From: Microbacteriaceae bacterium
Lineage (GTDB): Bacteria > Actinomycetota > Actinomycetes > Actinomycetales > Microbacteriaceae
Length of the DNA: 62,208 nt
NCBI GenBank assembly: GCA_025463565.1
Contig: JAODAT010000058.1
Location: 1 to 62,208, forward strand
Direction of reading: 5' to 3'
Numbering within the stretch: the stretch's first letter is position 1; each line of letters opens with the position of its first letter. The notes below the pieces were generated by a model. It was given only the letters and a program-made list of their open reading frames with translations, did not search any database and was not told the origin of the DNA. The translations under genes and the position numbers were made by a program. Positions 17,105 to 24,672 of the stretch are shown in pieces.

Positions 17105-17110
17105 TGGCCC

Positions 17111-17617
17111 ATGTCCGCGACCCCGCCGCTCATCGTCGTGATGGGCGTGAGCGGCTCGGGCAAGACCACCATCGGTGAGCTTCTGGCGAAACGGCTCGGT
17201 GTTCCGTTCGAGGACGCCGACGGTCTGCACTCCCCGGCAAACGTCGCGAAGATGGCGGCCGGGCATCCGCTCACCGACGCCGACCGCTGGCCCTGGCTCG
17301 CCGCGGTGGGTCGCGCGCTCGCCGCGGCCCAGGCCACCGGCATGGTGATGGCCTGTTCGGCGCTGAAGCACGCCTATCGGGACGCGATTCGCGCCGACGC
17401 CCCCGCGGCGCGTTTCGTCGAGCTGGACGGCTCGCGCGCGCTGCTCGAATCCCGGGTGGACCACCGCAAGGGTCACTTCATGCCGGCCTCGCTGCTCGAC
17501 TCGCAGCTCGCCACCCTCGAGCCTCTCGCCGCCGACGAACCCGGCATGCGGCTCGATCTGCACGCTGACAGCTCTCCCGATTCGATCGTCGACACCGCAC
17601 TGAAGGAGTTCGCATGA
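17111..17617 (+). CDS. gntK: Gluconokinase, GntK/thermoresistant type
   Basis: A 168-residue P-loop kinase that phosphorylates gluconate to 6-phosphogluconate. VVMGVSGSGKTTIG is the Walker A motif; FEDADGLHSPANVAKMAAG and PLTDADRWPWLAAV are family-specific substrate segments; ACSALKHAYRD and GHFMPASLLDSQ follow in order. A much longer open frame exists upstream, but it is the antisense of gnd; the ATG at 17111 with its leaderless -10 box is the natural start. It is divergent from gnd, the next enzyme in the pathway, and overlaps the downstream membrane gene by four bases. Confidence 0.95.
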   Translation: MSATPPLIVVMGVSGSGKTTIGELLAKRLGVPFEDADGLHSPANVAKMAAGHPLTDADRWPWLAAVGRALAAAQATGMVMACSALKHAYRDAIRADAPAARFVELDGSRALLESRVDHRKGHFMPASLLDSQLATLEPLAADEPGMRLDLHADSSPDSIVDTALKEFA

Positions 17618-18438
17618 CCGCTCTTCGCGCCATCATCGGCATCGTCACCTCCGTTGTCCTCACCCCGGTGGGCCTTGCAGTGATCTGGTTCGGCGACGGC
17701 GAGTTGCGGCTCAACCGCATCGCCGGCATCCTGCTCACCCTCGTCGGCGTCTTTCTTCTGCTGATGGTGGTGCAGACCGGGCACGTCTCGTCCATCGGAC
17801 TCATCGTCGCCAGCCTCGGCGTCACCGTGATCGGGCTGCTCGGACTGTTGATTCCGGATGTTGCCCACTCGGTCGAGTCGCTGCTTCGCGGGTTCTCACC
17901 GCAGATCGTCAAGCCAGCGGGTGAATGGTTCGCGTTCGGATTCGTTCTTGCTGTCGGTTTCGTGCTGCTGGGGATCGCCATCTCCACCTGGTTCGCGCAC
18001 CGGCCGACCGACGTGTCGTCGTCGCCGGCACTCCGTGGCGTGCTGTCGATCGTGCTCGCCATCGTCGGGGTAGTGGTCGGGCTCGGTTTCCTCACGCGCA
18101 CCGACGTCTCGTTCGTGGTGCTCGGCGCCGCCGTGCTGGGAGTCGTGGCCATCACCGGCATGGTGTCGTCGGCTGGACTGTACGTCACGGGTGCGCTAGT
18201 GCTCGTCATCGGCATGATCTCGTTCATCTTCGACTCGATCGCCCTGGCGATCGCCCATTCGGATGTCGTCGGCGGCAACGGCATGGAGGCCGGTTCGCAG
18301 TCGTCGCTCGAGGTCGGGTTCGTGGTGGCGCTCGGTGCCCTGCTTCTCGGCTCCGGTGTGGTGGTGCGGGCTGTGCGGGCGCGTGCAGCCCGTCGGGAGA
18401 GCAAGGCGCGGGACGTGGCAGAGACCGAGCGTGTGTAG
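17614..18438 (+). CDS. Integral membrane protein of unknown function
   Basis: A 274-residue protein with about seven hydrophobic segments. The first, IIGIVTSVVLTPVGLAVIWF, is followed by a short loop GDGELRLNRIAG, and repeats of G/V/L-rich helices run to an Arg-rich C-terminal tail. No catalytic or transport motif is recognisable. It overlaps gntK in an ATGA, so it is translated with it; whether it relates to gluconate is unknown. Confidence 0.8.
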   Translation: MTALRAIIGIVTSVVLTPVGLAVIWFGDGELRLNRIAGILLTLVGVFLLLMVVQTGHVSSIGLIVASLGVTVIGLLGLLIPDVAHSVESLLRGFSPQIVKPAGEWFAFGFVLAVGFVLLGIAISTWFAHRPTDVSSSPALRGVLSIVLAIVGVVVGLGFLTRTDVSFVVLGAAVLGVVAITGMVSSAGLYVTGALVLVIGMISFIFDSIALAIAHSDVVGGNGMEAGSQSSLEVGFVVALGALLLGSGVVVRAVRARAARRESKARDVAETERV

Positions 18439-18449
18439 TATTGGCAGGT

Positions 18450-18485
18450 AGATTTCGATACGCGTGCTTCGCGCGCTACTCAATC
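18450..18485. repeat. Half copy of the GTCGAGTAGCGCG-type repeat
   Basis: AGATTTCGATACGCGTGCTT followed by CGCGCGCTACTCAATC matches one arm of the elements at 6745 and 24551. It lies in the gap before rplY. Confidence 0.7.
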
Positions 18486-18615
18486 TTCTACGAACTTCGG
18501 CGAGGGATGTCGTGTGTGACATCCGTGATCGACGCGGTGGAGCGGGCTTTCGGTAAGTCTCATTCCTCACGCTTGATGCGTTCGAGTTGAAACCACGAGA
18601 CCAACAGGAGAAACC

Positions 18616-19254
18616 ATGTCCGAGAAGAAGGCTCACAAGGAGCTCACCAACAAGATCGAGGCCGAGCCGCGCACCACGTTCGGCAAGGGTGTCGCCCGCA
18701 AGCTGCGCGCCGCCGGCAAGATCCCGGTCGTCGTGTACGGCCACGGCACCGACCCCCAGCACTTCGCTGTTCCCGCGCACGATGTCGGGCTGCTGCTGCG
18801 TAAGGCGAACGCCATCCTCGACCTGCAGATCGCCGGCAAGAGCCAGCTCGCGCTGGTGAAAGATGTGCAGAAAGACCCGCTGCGCCAGATCATCGAGCAC
18901 ATCGACCTCGTGATCATCCGCCAGGGCGAGAAGGTCACGGTCGACATCCCGATCCACCTCGAGGGTGAGTCGTACAGCGGCACGACCGTCAACCAGGATG
19001 CGAACACGCTGTCCATCGAGGCCGAGGCCACGAACATCCCGGAGCGCATCGTCATCGACATCGAGGGCAAGGAAGACGGCTACACGCTCCTCGCCAAGGA
19101 TGTTCCGCTGCCCGCCGGCTCCAGCCTCATCGGCGACCCCGACATGCTCGTCGTCGCAGTCACGTCTGCCGCAGAGGCCGACCTGGGCGAATCCGCCGAG
19201 TCGACGACGGATGCTCCGGCAGCCGCCGACGCGCCGGCCGAGGCAGCCGAGTAG
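18616..19254 (+). CDS. rplY: 50S ribosomal protein L25, Ctc/TL5 form
   Basis: A 212-residue 5S-rRNA-binding ribosomal protein of the long, two-domain (general stress protein Ctc) type. The N-terminal L25 domain shows FGKGVARKLRAAGKIPVVVYG and the later DPLRQIIEHIDLVII; the C-terminal beta domain carries EAEATNIPERIVIDIEG. An Ala/Asp/Glu-rich tail ends the protein, common in actinobacterial L25. AGGAG lies seven bases before the ATG. Peptidyl-tRNA hydrolase follows immediately, the usual rplY-pth pairing. Confidence 0.96.
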   Translation: MSEKKAHKELTNKIEAEPRTTFGKGVARKLRAAGKIPVVVYGHGTDPQHFAVPAHDVGLLLRKANAILDLQIAGKSQLALVKDVQKDPLRQIIEHIDLVIIRQGEKVTVDIPIHLEGESYSGTTVNQDANTLSIEAEATNIPERIVIDIEGKEDGYTLLAKDVPLPAGSSLIGDPDMLVVAVTSAAEADLGESAESTTDAPAAADAPAEAAE

Positions 19255-19271
19255 AGAGTTTCATAATCCAA

Positions 19272-19856
19272 CTGGATACCCTTCAGTGGCTCGTAGTCGG
19301 GCTCGGTAACCCCGGGCCCGACTACGCGAGCAATCGGCACAACGTCGGGCAGATGGTGCTCGCCGAGCTGGCGCACCGCGTCGGGTCGACGTTCAAGAGT
19401 CAGAAGACCAACGCGATGGTCGCTGAGGGGCGAACGGGCATCGAGGGACCGCGGCTCATCCTGGCCAAGCCGAACAGTTTCATGAACCTGTCGGGCGGCC
19501 CGACGGCGGCGCTGCTCAAGTTCTACAAGCTGCCGCCTTCGCAGCTCATCGTGGTTCACGACGAGCTGGACATCCCGTTCGACCGCATCAGGCTCAAGTT
19601 CGGCGGCGGCTCGGGCGGCCACAACGGCATCAAAGACATCGTCTCGGCGATCGGCACCCCCGACTTCACCCGCGTGCGGGTCGGCATCGGTCGCCCGCCC
19701 GGGCGCCAGTCCGCCGCCGATTTTGTGCTGCGAGACTTCGGGTCGACCGAGCGCGCCACCCTGCCCAACCTGTTGACGGATGCCGCCGACGCGGTGGAGC
19801 AGATCGCGCGCGAGGGCCTCACCGCGGCGCAGCTGCGCTTCCACACCGAAGCCTGA
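19272..19856 (+). CDS. pth: Peptidyl-tRNA hydrolase (non-canonical start)
   Basis: Pth releases tRNA from peptidyl-tRNA dropped by ribosomes. The conserved core WLVVGLGNPGPDYASNRHNV (with the Asn and catalytic His), the later KPNSFMNLSGGP and VVHDELDIPF with the catalytic Asp, and GGSGGHNGIKDI are all present. Length from 19272 is 194 residues, normal for Pth. Odd point: the frame upstream of the core has no ATG, GTG or TTG all the way into rplY; the first ATG is at 19353, beyond the essential GLGNPG motif. CTG at 19272, ATC at 19266 or ATA at 19263 are the only plausible starts; GAGAG at 19254-19258 best suits the ATC. A sequence error near the start is the alternative. Confidence 0.9.
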   Translation: MDTLQWLVVGLGNPGPDYASNRHNVGQMVLAELAHRVGSTFKSQKTNAMVAEGRTGIEGPRLILAKPNSFMNLSGGPTAALLKFYKLPPSQLIVVHDELDIPFDRIRLKFGGGSGGHNGIKDIVSAIGTPDFTRVRVGIGRPPGRQSAADFVLRDFGSTERATLPNLLTDAADAVEQIAREGLTAAQLRFHTEA

Positions 19857-19861
19857 CCGGT

Positions 19862-19904
19862 CCCCGGACTGGGGGGCGTACACCCGATATATCCCTGTTA
19901 CCGT
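19862..19904 (+). promoter_or_regulatory. Shared upstream motif: CCCC-N5-GGGG plus TACCGT
   Basis: CCCC-GGACT-GGGG at 19862-19874, then 24 bases, then TACCGT (19899-19904), a TANNNT-type -10 candidate followed by CAGGCAAGCGCTC. The same order occurs before the genes at 22297 and 30278. Confidence 0.5.
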
Positions 19905-19949
19905 CAGGCAAGCGCTCGTTTTCGGCGTGATATTCCGGGGGGAATCTCA

Positions 19950-22193
19950 GTGCATTCACGTCTATTCGCACGCGGTCTTGCTGCGCTCGCAGCTGTCTCG
20001 CTGCTCGCTGCAGCAGGGGTTGCCACTGTCGCTGCGCCGGCGCTAGCGGACAATCCGTCGATCACCCTCACTGCGCCCGCGCCTGGCAACGCGACGATCA
20101 CGGTGCAGCTTCCGGTCAACACCGGCCTCGCATTCGGTGCCCTGGTCGATTACGCGATCACGGTGACGTGCGAGAACCCTTTCGGCAACGGAAATTCTCC
20201 TTTCCTTTTGTTGGAGTCGCAGAATTCCAATATGGGGTTCTCGCCCAACCCTTCCGACCCGGCCAGCTGGACCGGCGACACCTACACGGGTTCGGCGCTC
20301 CTGCCATTGGAGGCGCCCACGGCGGACGTGTCGTTGTTGGCCGTAGGGCCGGCCTGTTTCAATTCATCTTTGTCCGGGCCCATCGATTCGCTTACTGCCG
20401 ATCCCGCGACGAAGCCAGCCGCAGATGCTCCATGGAACCAGGTCTTCTTTTACACGCCCTACGTCGGCCGTCCGAGCGACGGAAACCTTCACGGGCCCGA
20501 GGGCGACTCATATACCTACGCGATCTCGGGACCCGTTCCTCCCGGCATGGACATGAGAAGTTACGGCACGGTCTACTGGGTTCCGACGACTCCCGGCCCG
20601 GTCAGCTTCGTGGTTGTCGCCACCGATGCCGTCGGCAACCAGTGGACGAAAACGATAACGGCAAACGTTCTGCCGCCGCTGTCATGGGTGAAGTCGACCG
20701 TTGCTCCATTCGTTACCGGCCTGAGTTATAGCGATTACGTGACCGGTCCCTTCTACGGTCAGCCATATGAGCCGCTTACCTATGCGCTGACTAGCGGAGC
20801 TCTGCCCAACGGACTCACCCTCGGCCAGGACGGCACGATCACCGGTACGCCCGATGACCAGCCCGGCACGTACAACTACCAGATCACAGTGACCGACGTG
20901 GCGAGCTACACCTCGGTGTTGAACCTCAGCACGGAGCTCTTAGAGGGGCCCGGCCCCAATTCGCCGTGGGTGAACTCGACGGTTCCCGATCTGCAGTACG
21001 GGCACGCGATGAGCGTGCAATTGGCTGGACCGGCTAATGACTCGTACACCTACAGCTACACGGGCACCTTGCCGACCGGGCTTGTGTTGCTCTCGGACGG
21101 AACAATCTCCGGCAGCTCGCAGGATGCCCCTGGCGCCTACCCCCTTCAAGTGACCGCCACTGATCCCTATGGAACGCACTGGGTGAAGACGGTCACCCTC
21201 ACTCTCGGTGCGGAGAAGCCGTGGGTGAACAGTACCCTGCCGAACGCGATCATCGGCTCGCCGTACAGCGCGCAGATCATCGCTCCGGACTACGGGTTGA
21301 CGTACACCTACTCCTCCGTGCTCTATGACTACGACCACACCCAACCATCCGCGGCCAGGGTGCTGTGGATCGTCTACGGCGACGACGGCACCATTTCCGG
21401 TACCCCGAACGTTTCGAGCACCGGCACGGTGATCCAGGTCACGGCCACCGACTCGGAGGGAAACGTTTTTACGACCCTCGTCAACCTCGAGACAACGGGC
21501 GTGCCGCCGGTCTGGTCGACATCCGCCCTCCCGGCTCTGTACCCGGGCATCCCGGTGTCGAGCAGCGTGACGGCGGGCGGCGATGATGTTGCGTACAGCG
21601 TGGTCGCTGGGGCCATGCCGTCTGGGCTGGCGCTCAACAGCGACGGCACGTTCTCGGGCTCGCCGGTGATGGTTGGGCCGTATGACGTGACCATTCGCGC
21701 TGAGCGGGATGGCGCTCACAGCGACCAGGAGTTCGCGGGCAGTGTGCTGCCGCCGTCAGCAACCCTGACCCCCGGCTTCGGCGTCGGCAGCAGCATCGAT
21801 CTCACCGTTGATGTAGACGCGGCCGGACTTGCGCCAGGCTCCGACTGGTCGCTCGAACTGCACTCGACGCCGACGATCATCGGCTCCGGTGTAGTTGCAG
21901 GAGACGGAAGCTTCTTCAGTACCGTCACCATCCCCGCAGGAACCCCCGCTGGAGCGCACGAATTGATCTTGTCGGGTGTGTCCCCTTCCGGCGCAGCCGT
22001 CACCGCCCACGCCTGGTTCACGCTCGGCCGCAACGGTACGATTCTCGCGATCTCGTTTACCGGGCCGACGCCCGGGCTGGCGGCACTGGCGTCGACAGGT
22101 GCGCCGGATGTCAGTGGAGCGTTGCTCACCGGGGTGCTCGCCCTGCTGGCGGGCGCAGCCCTTCTGCTGGTCCGTCGGCGTCGGGCCCGGTAG
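19950..22193 (+). CDS. LAXTG-anchored surface protein with Ig-like repeats (paralogue 1)
   Basis: A 747-residue exported protein. It starts at GTG with GGGGGGAA eight bases upstream. A signal peptide ends near PALA (about residue 33). A Cys-containing N-terminal domain (TCENPFGNG region) is followed by about five putative Ig (He_PIG) repeats, each with the pattern LPxGLxLxxDGTISGxP then YxxxVTATD. A last beta domain (LELHSTPTIIGSGVVAGDG) precedes LASTG (about 713-717), a transmembrane helix and RRRRAR. This is the layout of a class E sortase substrate. The next gene is a close paralogue with the same upstream sequence, so this is a tandem duplication. Adhesion or a surface-layer role is only a guess. 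Confidence 0.85.
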   Translation: MHSRLFARGLAALAAVSLLAAAGVATVAAPALADNPSITLTAPAPGNATITVQLPVNTGLAFGALVDYAITVTCENPFGNGNSPFLLLESQNSNMGFSPNPSDPASWTGDTYTGSALLPLEAPTADVSLLAVGPACFNSSLSGPIDSLTADPATKPAADAPWNQVFFYTPYVGRPSDGNLHGPEGDSYTYAISGPVPPGMDMRSYGTVYWVPTTPGPVSFVVVATDAVGNQWTKTITANVLPPLSWVKSTVAPFVTGLSYSDYVTGPFYGQPYEPLTYALTSGALPNGLTLGQDGTITGTPDDQPGTYNYQITVTDVASYTSVLNLSTELLEGPGPNSPWVNSTVPDLQYGHAMSVQLAGPANDSYTYSYTGTLPTGLVLLSDGTISGSSQDAPGAYPLQVTATDPYGTHWVKTVTLTLGAEKPWVNSTLPNAIIGSPYSAQIIAPDYGLTYTYSSVLYDYDHTQPSAARVLWIVYGDDGTISGTPNVSSTGTVIQVTATDSEGNVFTTLVNLETTGVPPVWSTSALPALYPGIPVSSSVTAGGDDVAYSVVAGAMPSGLALNSDGTFSGSPVMVGPYDVTIRAERDGAHSDQEFAGSVLPPSATLTPGFGVGSSIDLTVDVDAAGLAPGSDWSLELHSTPTIIGSGVVAGDGSFFSTVTIPAGTPAGAHELILSGVSPSGAAVTAHAWFTLGRNGTILAISFTGPTPGLAALASTGAPDVSGALLTGVLALLAGAALLLVRRRRAR

Positions 22194-22198
22194 CTCTT

Positions 22199-22251
22199 CC
22201 CCCAACTGGGGTCGCCGGCATCCGTTTCTCCACCCCGTTGCCTGTTACCGT
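22199..22251 (+). promoter_or_regulatory. Shared upstream motif: CCCC-AACT-GGGG plus TACCGT
   Basis: CCCC-AACT-GGGG at 22200-22211, then 34 bases, then TACCGT (22246-22251) followed by CAGGCAAGCGCTC, as in front of the first paralogue. The gap is ten bases longer than at 19862, about one helical turn. Confidence 0.5.
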
Positions 22252-22296
22252 CAGGCAAGCGCTCTCTTCGGGTGCGCAGTTCCGGGGGGAATCTCA

Positions 22297-24558
22297 GTGC
22301 CGTCACGCACAGCCGTACACTCGCGCGCTCTCATCGCGTCTATCACCGCGATCCTGATTGCCGCAGCGGGCGTCGCATTCGCGGCACCGGCCTTCGCGGA
22401 CAATCCACCGGTCACCTTCACGTCGCCCGGTGGCGGAAGCGTGAGCATCACACTTCCCACGGTCACCGAGGTCGCGTACGGCGCATCAGCCACCTACTCG
22501 ATCGCTGTCACCTGTGCCGATCCGTTCGGTGCCGGCGGCTCGCCGTTCTTCGCCCTCAGCTCGCCACAGACTCTCGCCACCTTCTCGCCGAACCCGGCGT
22601 CGCCGTCGAGTTGGGATGGCTCGACCTACACCGGCACCGCGGCGTTCCGAATGCAGGTCTCTCGATCAGACATCCGGCTCAGCGCCAATGGAGCGGCATG
22701 TTTCTCCGGCGACGGAATCACGGGAGCCCTCGACACCCTCACGACCGATCCCACGACGAGGCCGGCGGATGAGGCACCCTGGGTGCACGCGTCCCTCGGC
22801 ACCGCATACGTGGGCCGGCCGTTCACCTCCTACGTGAACGGACCCGCCACCGACCTCTATACCTATTCCGGCGGGGAAGACCTTCCCGCGGGCATGACGA
22901 TCGCTTCCAATGATGGAATCAGCTGGACGCCCACCCAGTCCGGCCCCGTCACGTTCCACGTGATCGCCACAGACGACACCGGCCACCAGTGGACGACCAC
23001 GCTCTCAACGACCGTGCTGCCCGCGCAGCCGTGGCTGAAGGCGACTGTCGCGCCCTTCAGCACGAACATCCCCTACTCCGATGTGCTCGAGGGCCCGGAC
23101 TACGCCAACTACTACCCCGACTACGAATTGACCGGTGGCGCGCTGCCGACCGGACTCACGCTTGGCACGAACGGAGCGATCACCGGTACGCCGACGGGGC
23201 AGCTCGGCGACTACAGCTACCAGGTGACCGCAACCGATCAGCAGAACAACAGTTACTCGATCGACGTCGTCACTGAGCTCGTAGCCGGGCCGGGACCCGA
23301 TTCGCCCTGGGTGACATCCACCATCCCCTCCGCGCAGTGGGGTCACAATTTCAGCGCACAGCTCGAGGGCCCGGCCGGTGACACCTACACCTACGTGCAG
23401 ACGGGCGGATCGCTGCCTGGCGGCTTCGACGTCTACTCGGACGGAACGATCTCGGGTTCGTCGGGGGACACTCCCGGCAACTACACGGTGGAGGTCACGG
23501 CGACCGATCCCAACGGCACGACGTGGGTCACCGACGTCACTGTTACGCTCGGTGACCGGCTGCCGTGGGTGCGCGACACCATTCCCGGCGCCATGATCGG
23601 CACCCCGTACAGCGTTCGGCTGATCGCCCCGGCGTACGGCTCCAGCTACAGCTACACCTACCAGGTCTTCGACTTCGACGATCCAGAGGACCAGAATCCC
23701 CTGCCGCCGTCCTGGCTCACATTGGGCGACGACGGCACGCTGTCGGGCACGCCCGATGCTATCAGCGACACCATGATCATGGTCATTGCGACCGACCCCA
23801 ACGGGAACACCTTCGGCACCGAGGTCGATCTCAACGTGACCGCATTCGCCCCGATCTGGTCCACGACCGCTCTTCCGGCCCTGTACCCCGGGGTGCCGAT
23901 CACGGGAAGCGTCTCGGCGAGCGGCAACCTGCTCTCCGAGAGCGCCGTCGACTACAGCGTCGTCGCGGGTGACATGCCGTCAGGAATCACGCTCAACCCT
24001 GACGGGACGATCACCGGCTCGCCCGTACTGGTTGGCCCGTACGACGTCACCATCCGCGCCGAGCAGGATGGCGTGTACACCGACCAGGAGTTCACCGGCA
24101 GCGTGCTCGAACCGTCGGCGACAATCACGCCGAACTTCGTGGTCGGAGACAGCGATCTCACCCTCGGTGCTGCTGCAGCGGGTCTGGAGCCCGGCTCAAC
24201 CTGGTCGCTCGAGCTGCACTCGACACCGACGATCATCGGCTCCGGAGTCGTCGCGGGAGACGGCACCTTCTTCAGTACCATTCGGATTCCGGCCGGCACG
24301 CCCGCCGGCGCCCACGAACTGATCCTCAGCGGCACGTCGCCGTCCGGTGCGGCCGTCACCGCCCATGCCTGGTTCACGCTCGGCCGCAACGGCACGATTC
24401 TCGCCATCTCGTTCACCGGGCCGACGCCCGGGCTGGCGGCACTGGCGTCGACCGGTGCGCCGGATGTCAGTGGTGCGGTGCTCACGGGCCTGCTCGCGCT
24501 GATCGCCGGCGCGGCCCTGTTGCTGTTGCGGCGCCGGCGGCACCTGCCGATCGAGTAG
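22297..24558 (+). CDS. LAXTG-anchored surface protein with Ig-like repeats (paralogue 2)
   Basis: A 753-residue exported protein, homologous over its whole length to the preceding gene. The start is GTG at 22297 behind the same CCGGGGGGAATCTCA leader; the longer upstream frame is antisense or out-of-frame coding of paralogue 1. The signal peptide ends near PAFA, and then come the TCADPFGAGGSP domain, about five He_PIG repeats (LPTGLTLGTNGAITGTP and similar), the LELHSTPTIIGSGVVAGDG domain, LASTG (about 716-720), a membrane helix and a basic tail. The last ~160 residues are nearly identical between the paralogues, which suggests recent duplication or gene conversion. The stop codon TAG lies within a dispersed palindrome. 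Confidence 0.85.
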   Translation: MPSRTAVHSRALIASITAILIAAAGVAFAAPAFADNPPVTFTSPGGGSVSITLPTVTEVAYGASATYSIAVTCADPFGAGGSPFFALSSPQTLATFSPNPASPSSWDGSTYTGTAAFRMQVSRSDIRLSANGAACFSGDGITGALDTLTTDPTTRPADEAPWVHASLGTAYVGRPFTSYVNGPATDLYTYSGGEDLPAGMTIASNDGISWTPTQSGPVTFHVIATDDTGHQWTTTLSTTVLPAQPWLKATVAPFSTNIPYSDVLEGPDYANYYPDYELTGGALPTGLTLGTNGAITGTPTGQLGDYSYQVTATDQQNNSYSIDVVTELVAGPGPDSPWVTSTIPSAQWGHNFSAQLEGPAGDTYTYVQTGGSLPGGFDVYSDGTISGSSGDTPGNYTVEVTATDPNGTTWVTDVTVTLGDRLPWVRDTIPGAMIGTPYSVRLIAPAYGSSYSYTYQVFDFDDPEDQNPLPPSWLTLGDDGTLSGTPDAISDTMIMVIATDPNGNTFGTEVDLNVTAFAPIWSTTALPALYPGVPITGSVSASGNLLSESAVDYSVVAGDMPSGITLNPDGTITGSPVLVGPYDVTIRAEQDGVYTDQEFTGSVLEPSATITPNFVVGDSDLTLGAAAAGLEPGSTWSLELHSTPTIIGSGVVAGDGTFFSTIRIPAGTPAGAHELILSGTSPSGAAVTAHAWFTLGRNGTILAISFTGPTPGLAALASTGAPDVSGAVLTGLLALIAGAALLLLRRRRHLPIE

Positions 24559-24634
24559 CGCCGCGAAGCGACGCGTATCGAGACCTCATCGGCGGGGTCT
24601 CGATACGCGAGCGACTTTGTCGCGCGCTACTCGA
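24551..24634. repeat. Dispersed palindrome, GTCGAGTAGCGCG variant
   Basis: Left arm TCGAGTAGCGCCGCGAAGCG plus ACGCGTATCGAGACC; right arm GGTCTCGATACGCGAGCGAC plus a CGCGCGCTACTCGA end. The stop codon of the upstream surface-protein gene is inside the left arm. Confidence 0.82.
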
Positions 24635-24660
24635 CCGACACGGCGGTCAGGGGTGCCGCG

Positions 24661-24666
24661 TAAGCT
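24661..24666 (+). promoter_or_regulatory. Leaderless -10 box of mfd
   Basis: TAAGCT, six bases, then the GTG start at 24673. No Shine-Dalgarno sequence is seen. Confidence 0.5.
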
Positions 24667-24672
24667 GAACCA

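Noticed and set aside
15647-17110. Long plus-strand open frame upstream of gntK (about 490 codons)
   Set aside because: It is antisense to gnd, with the compositional pattern of a high-GC shadow frame; gntK starts at 17111.
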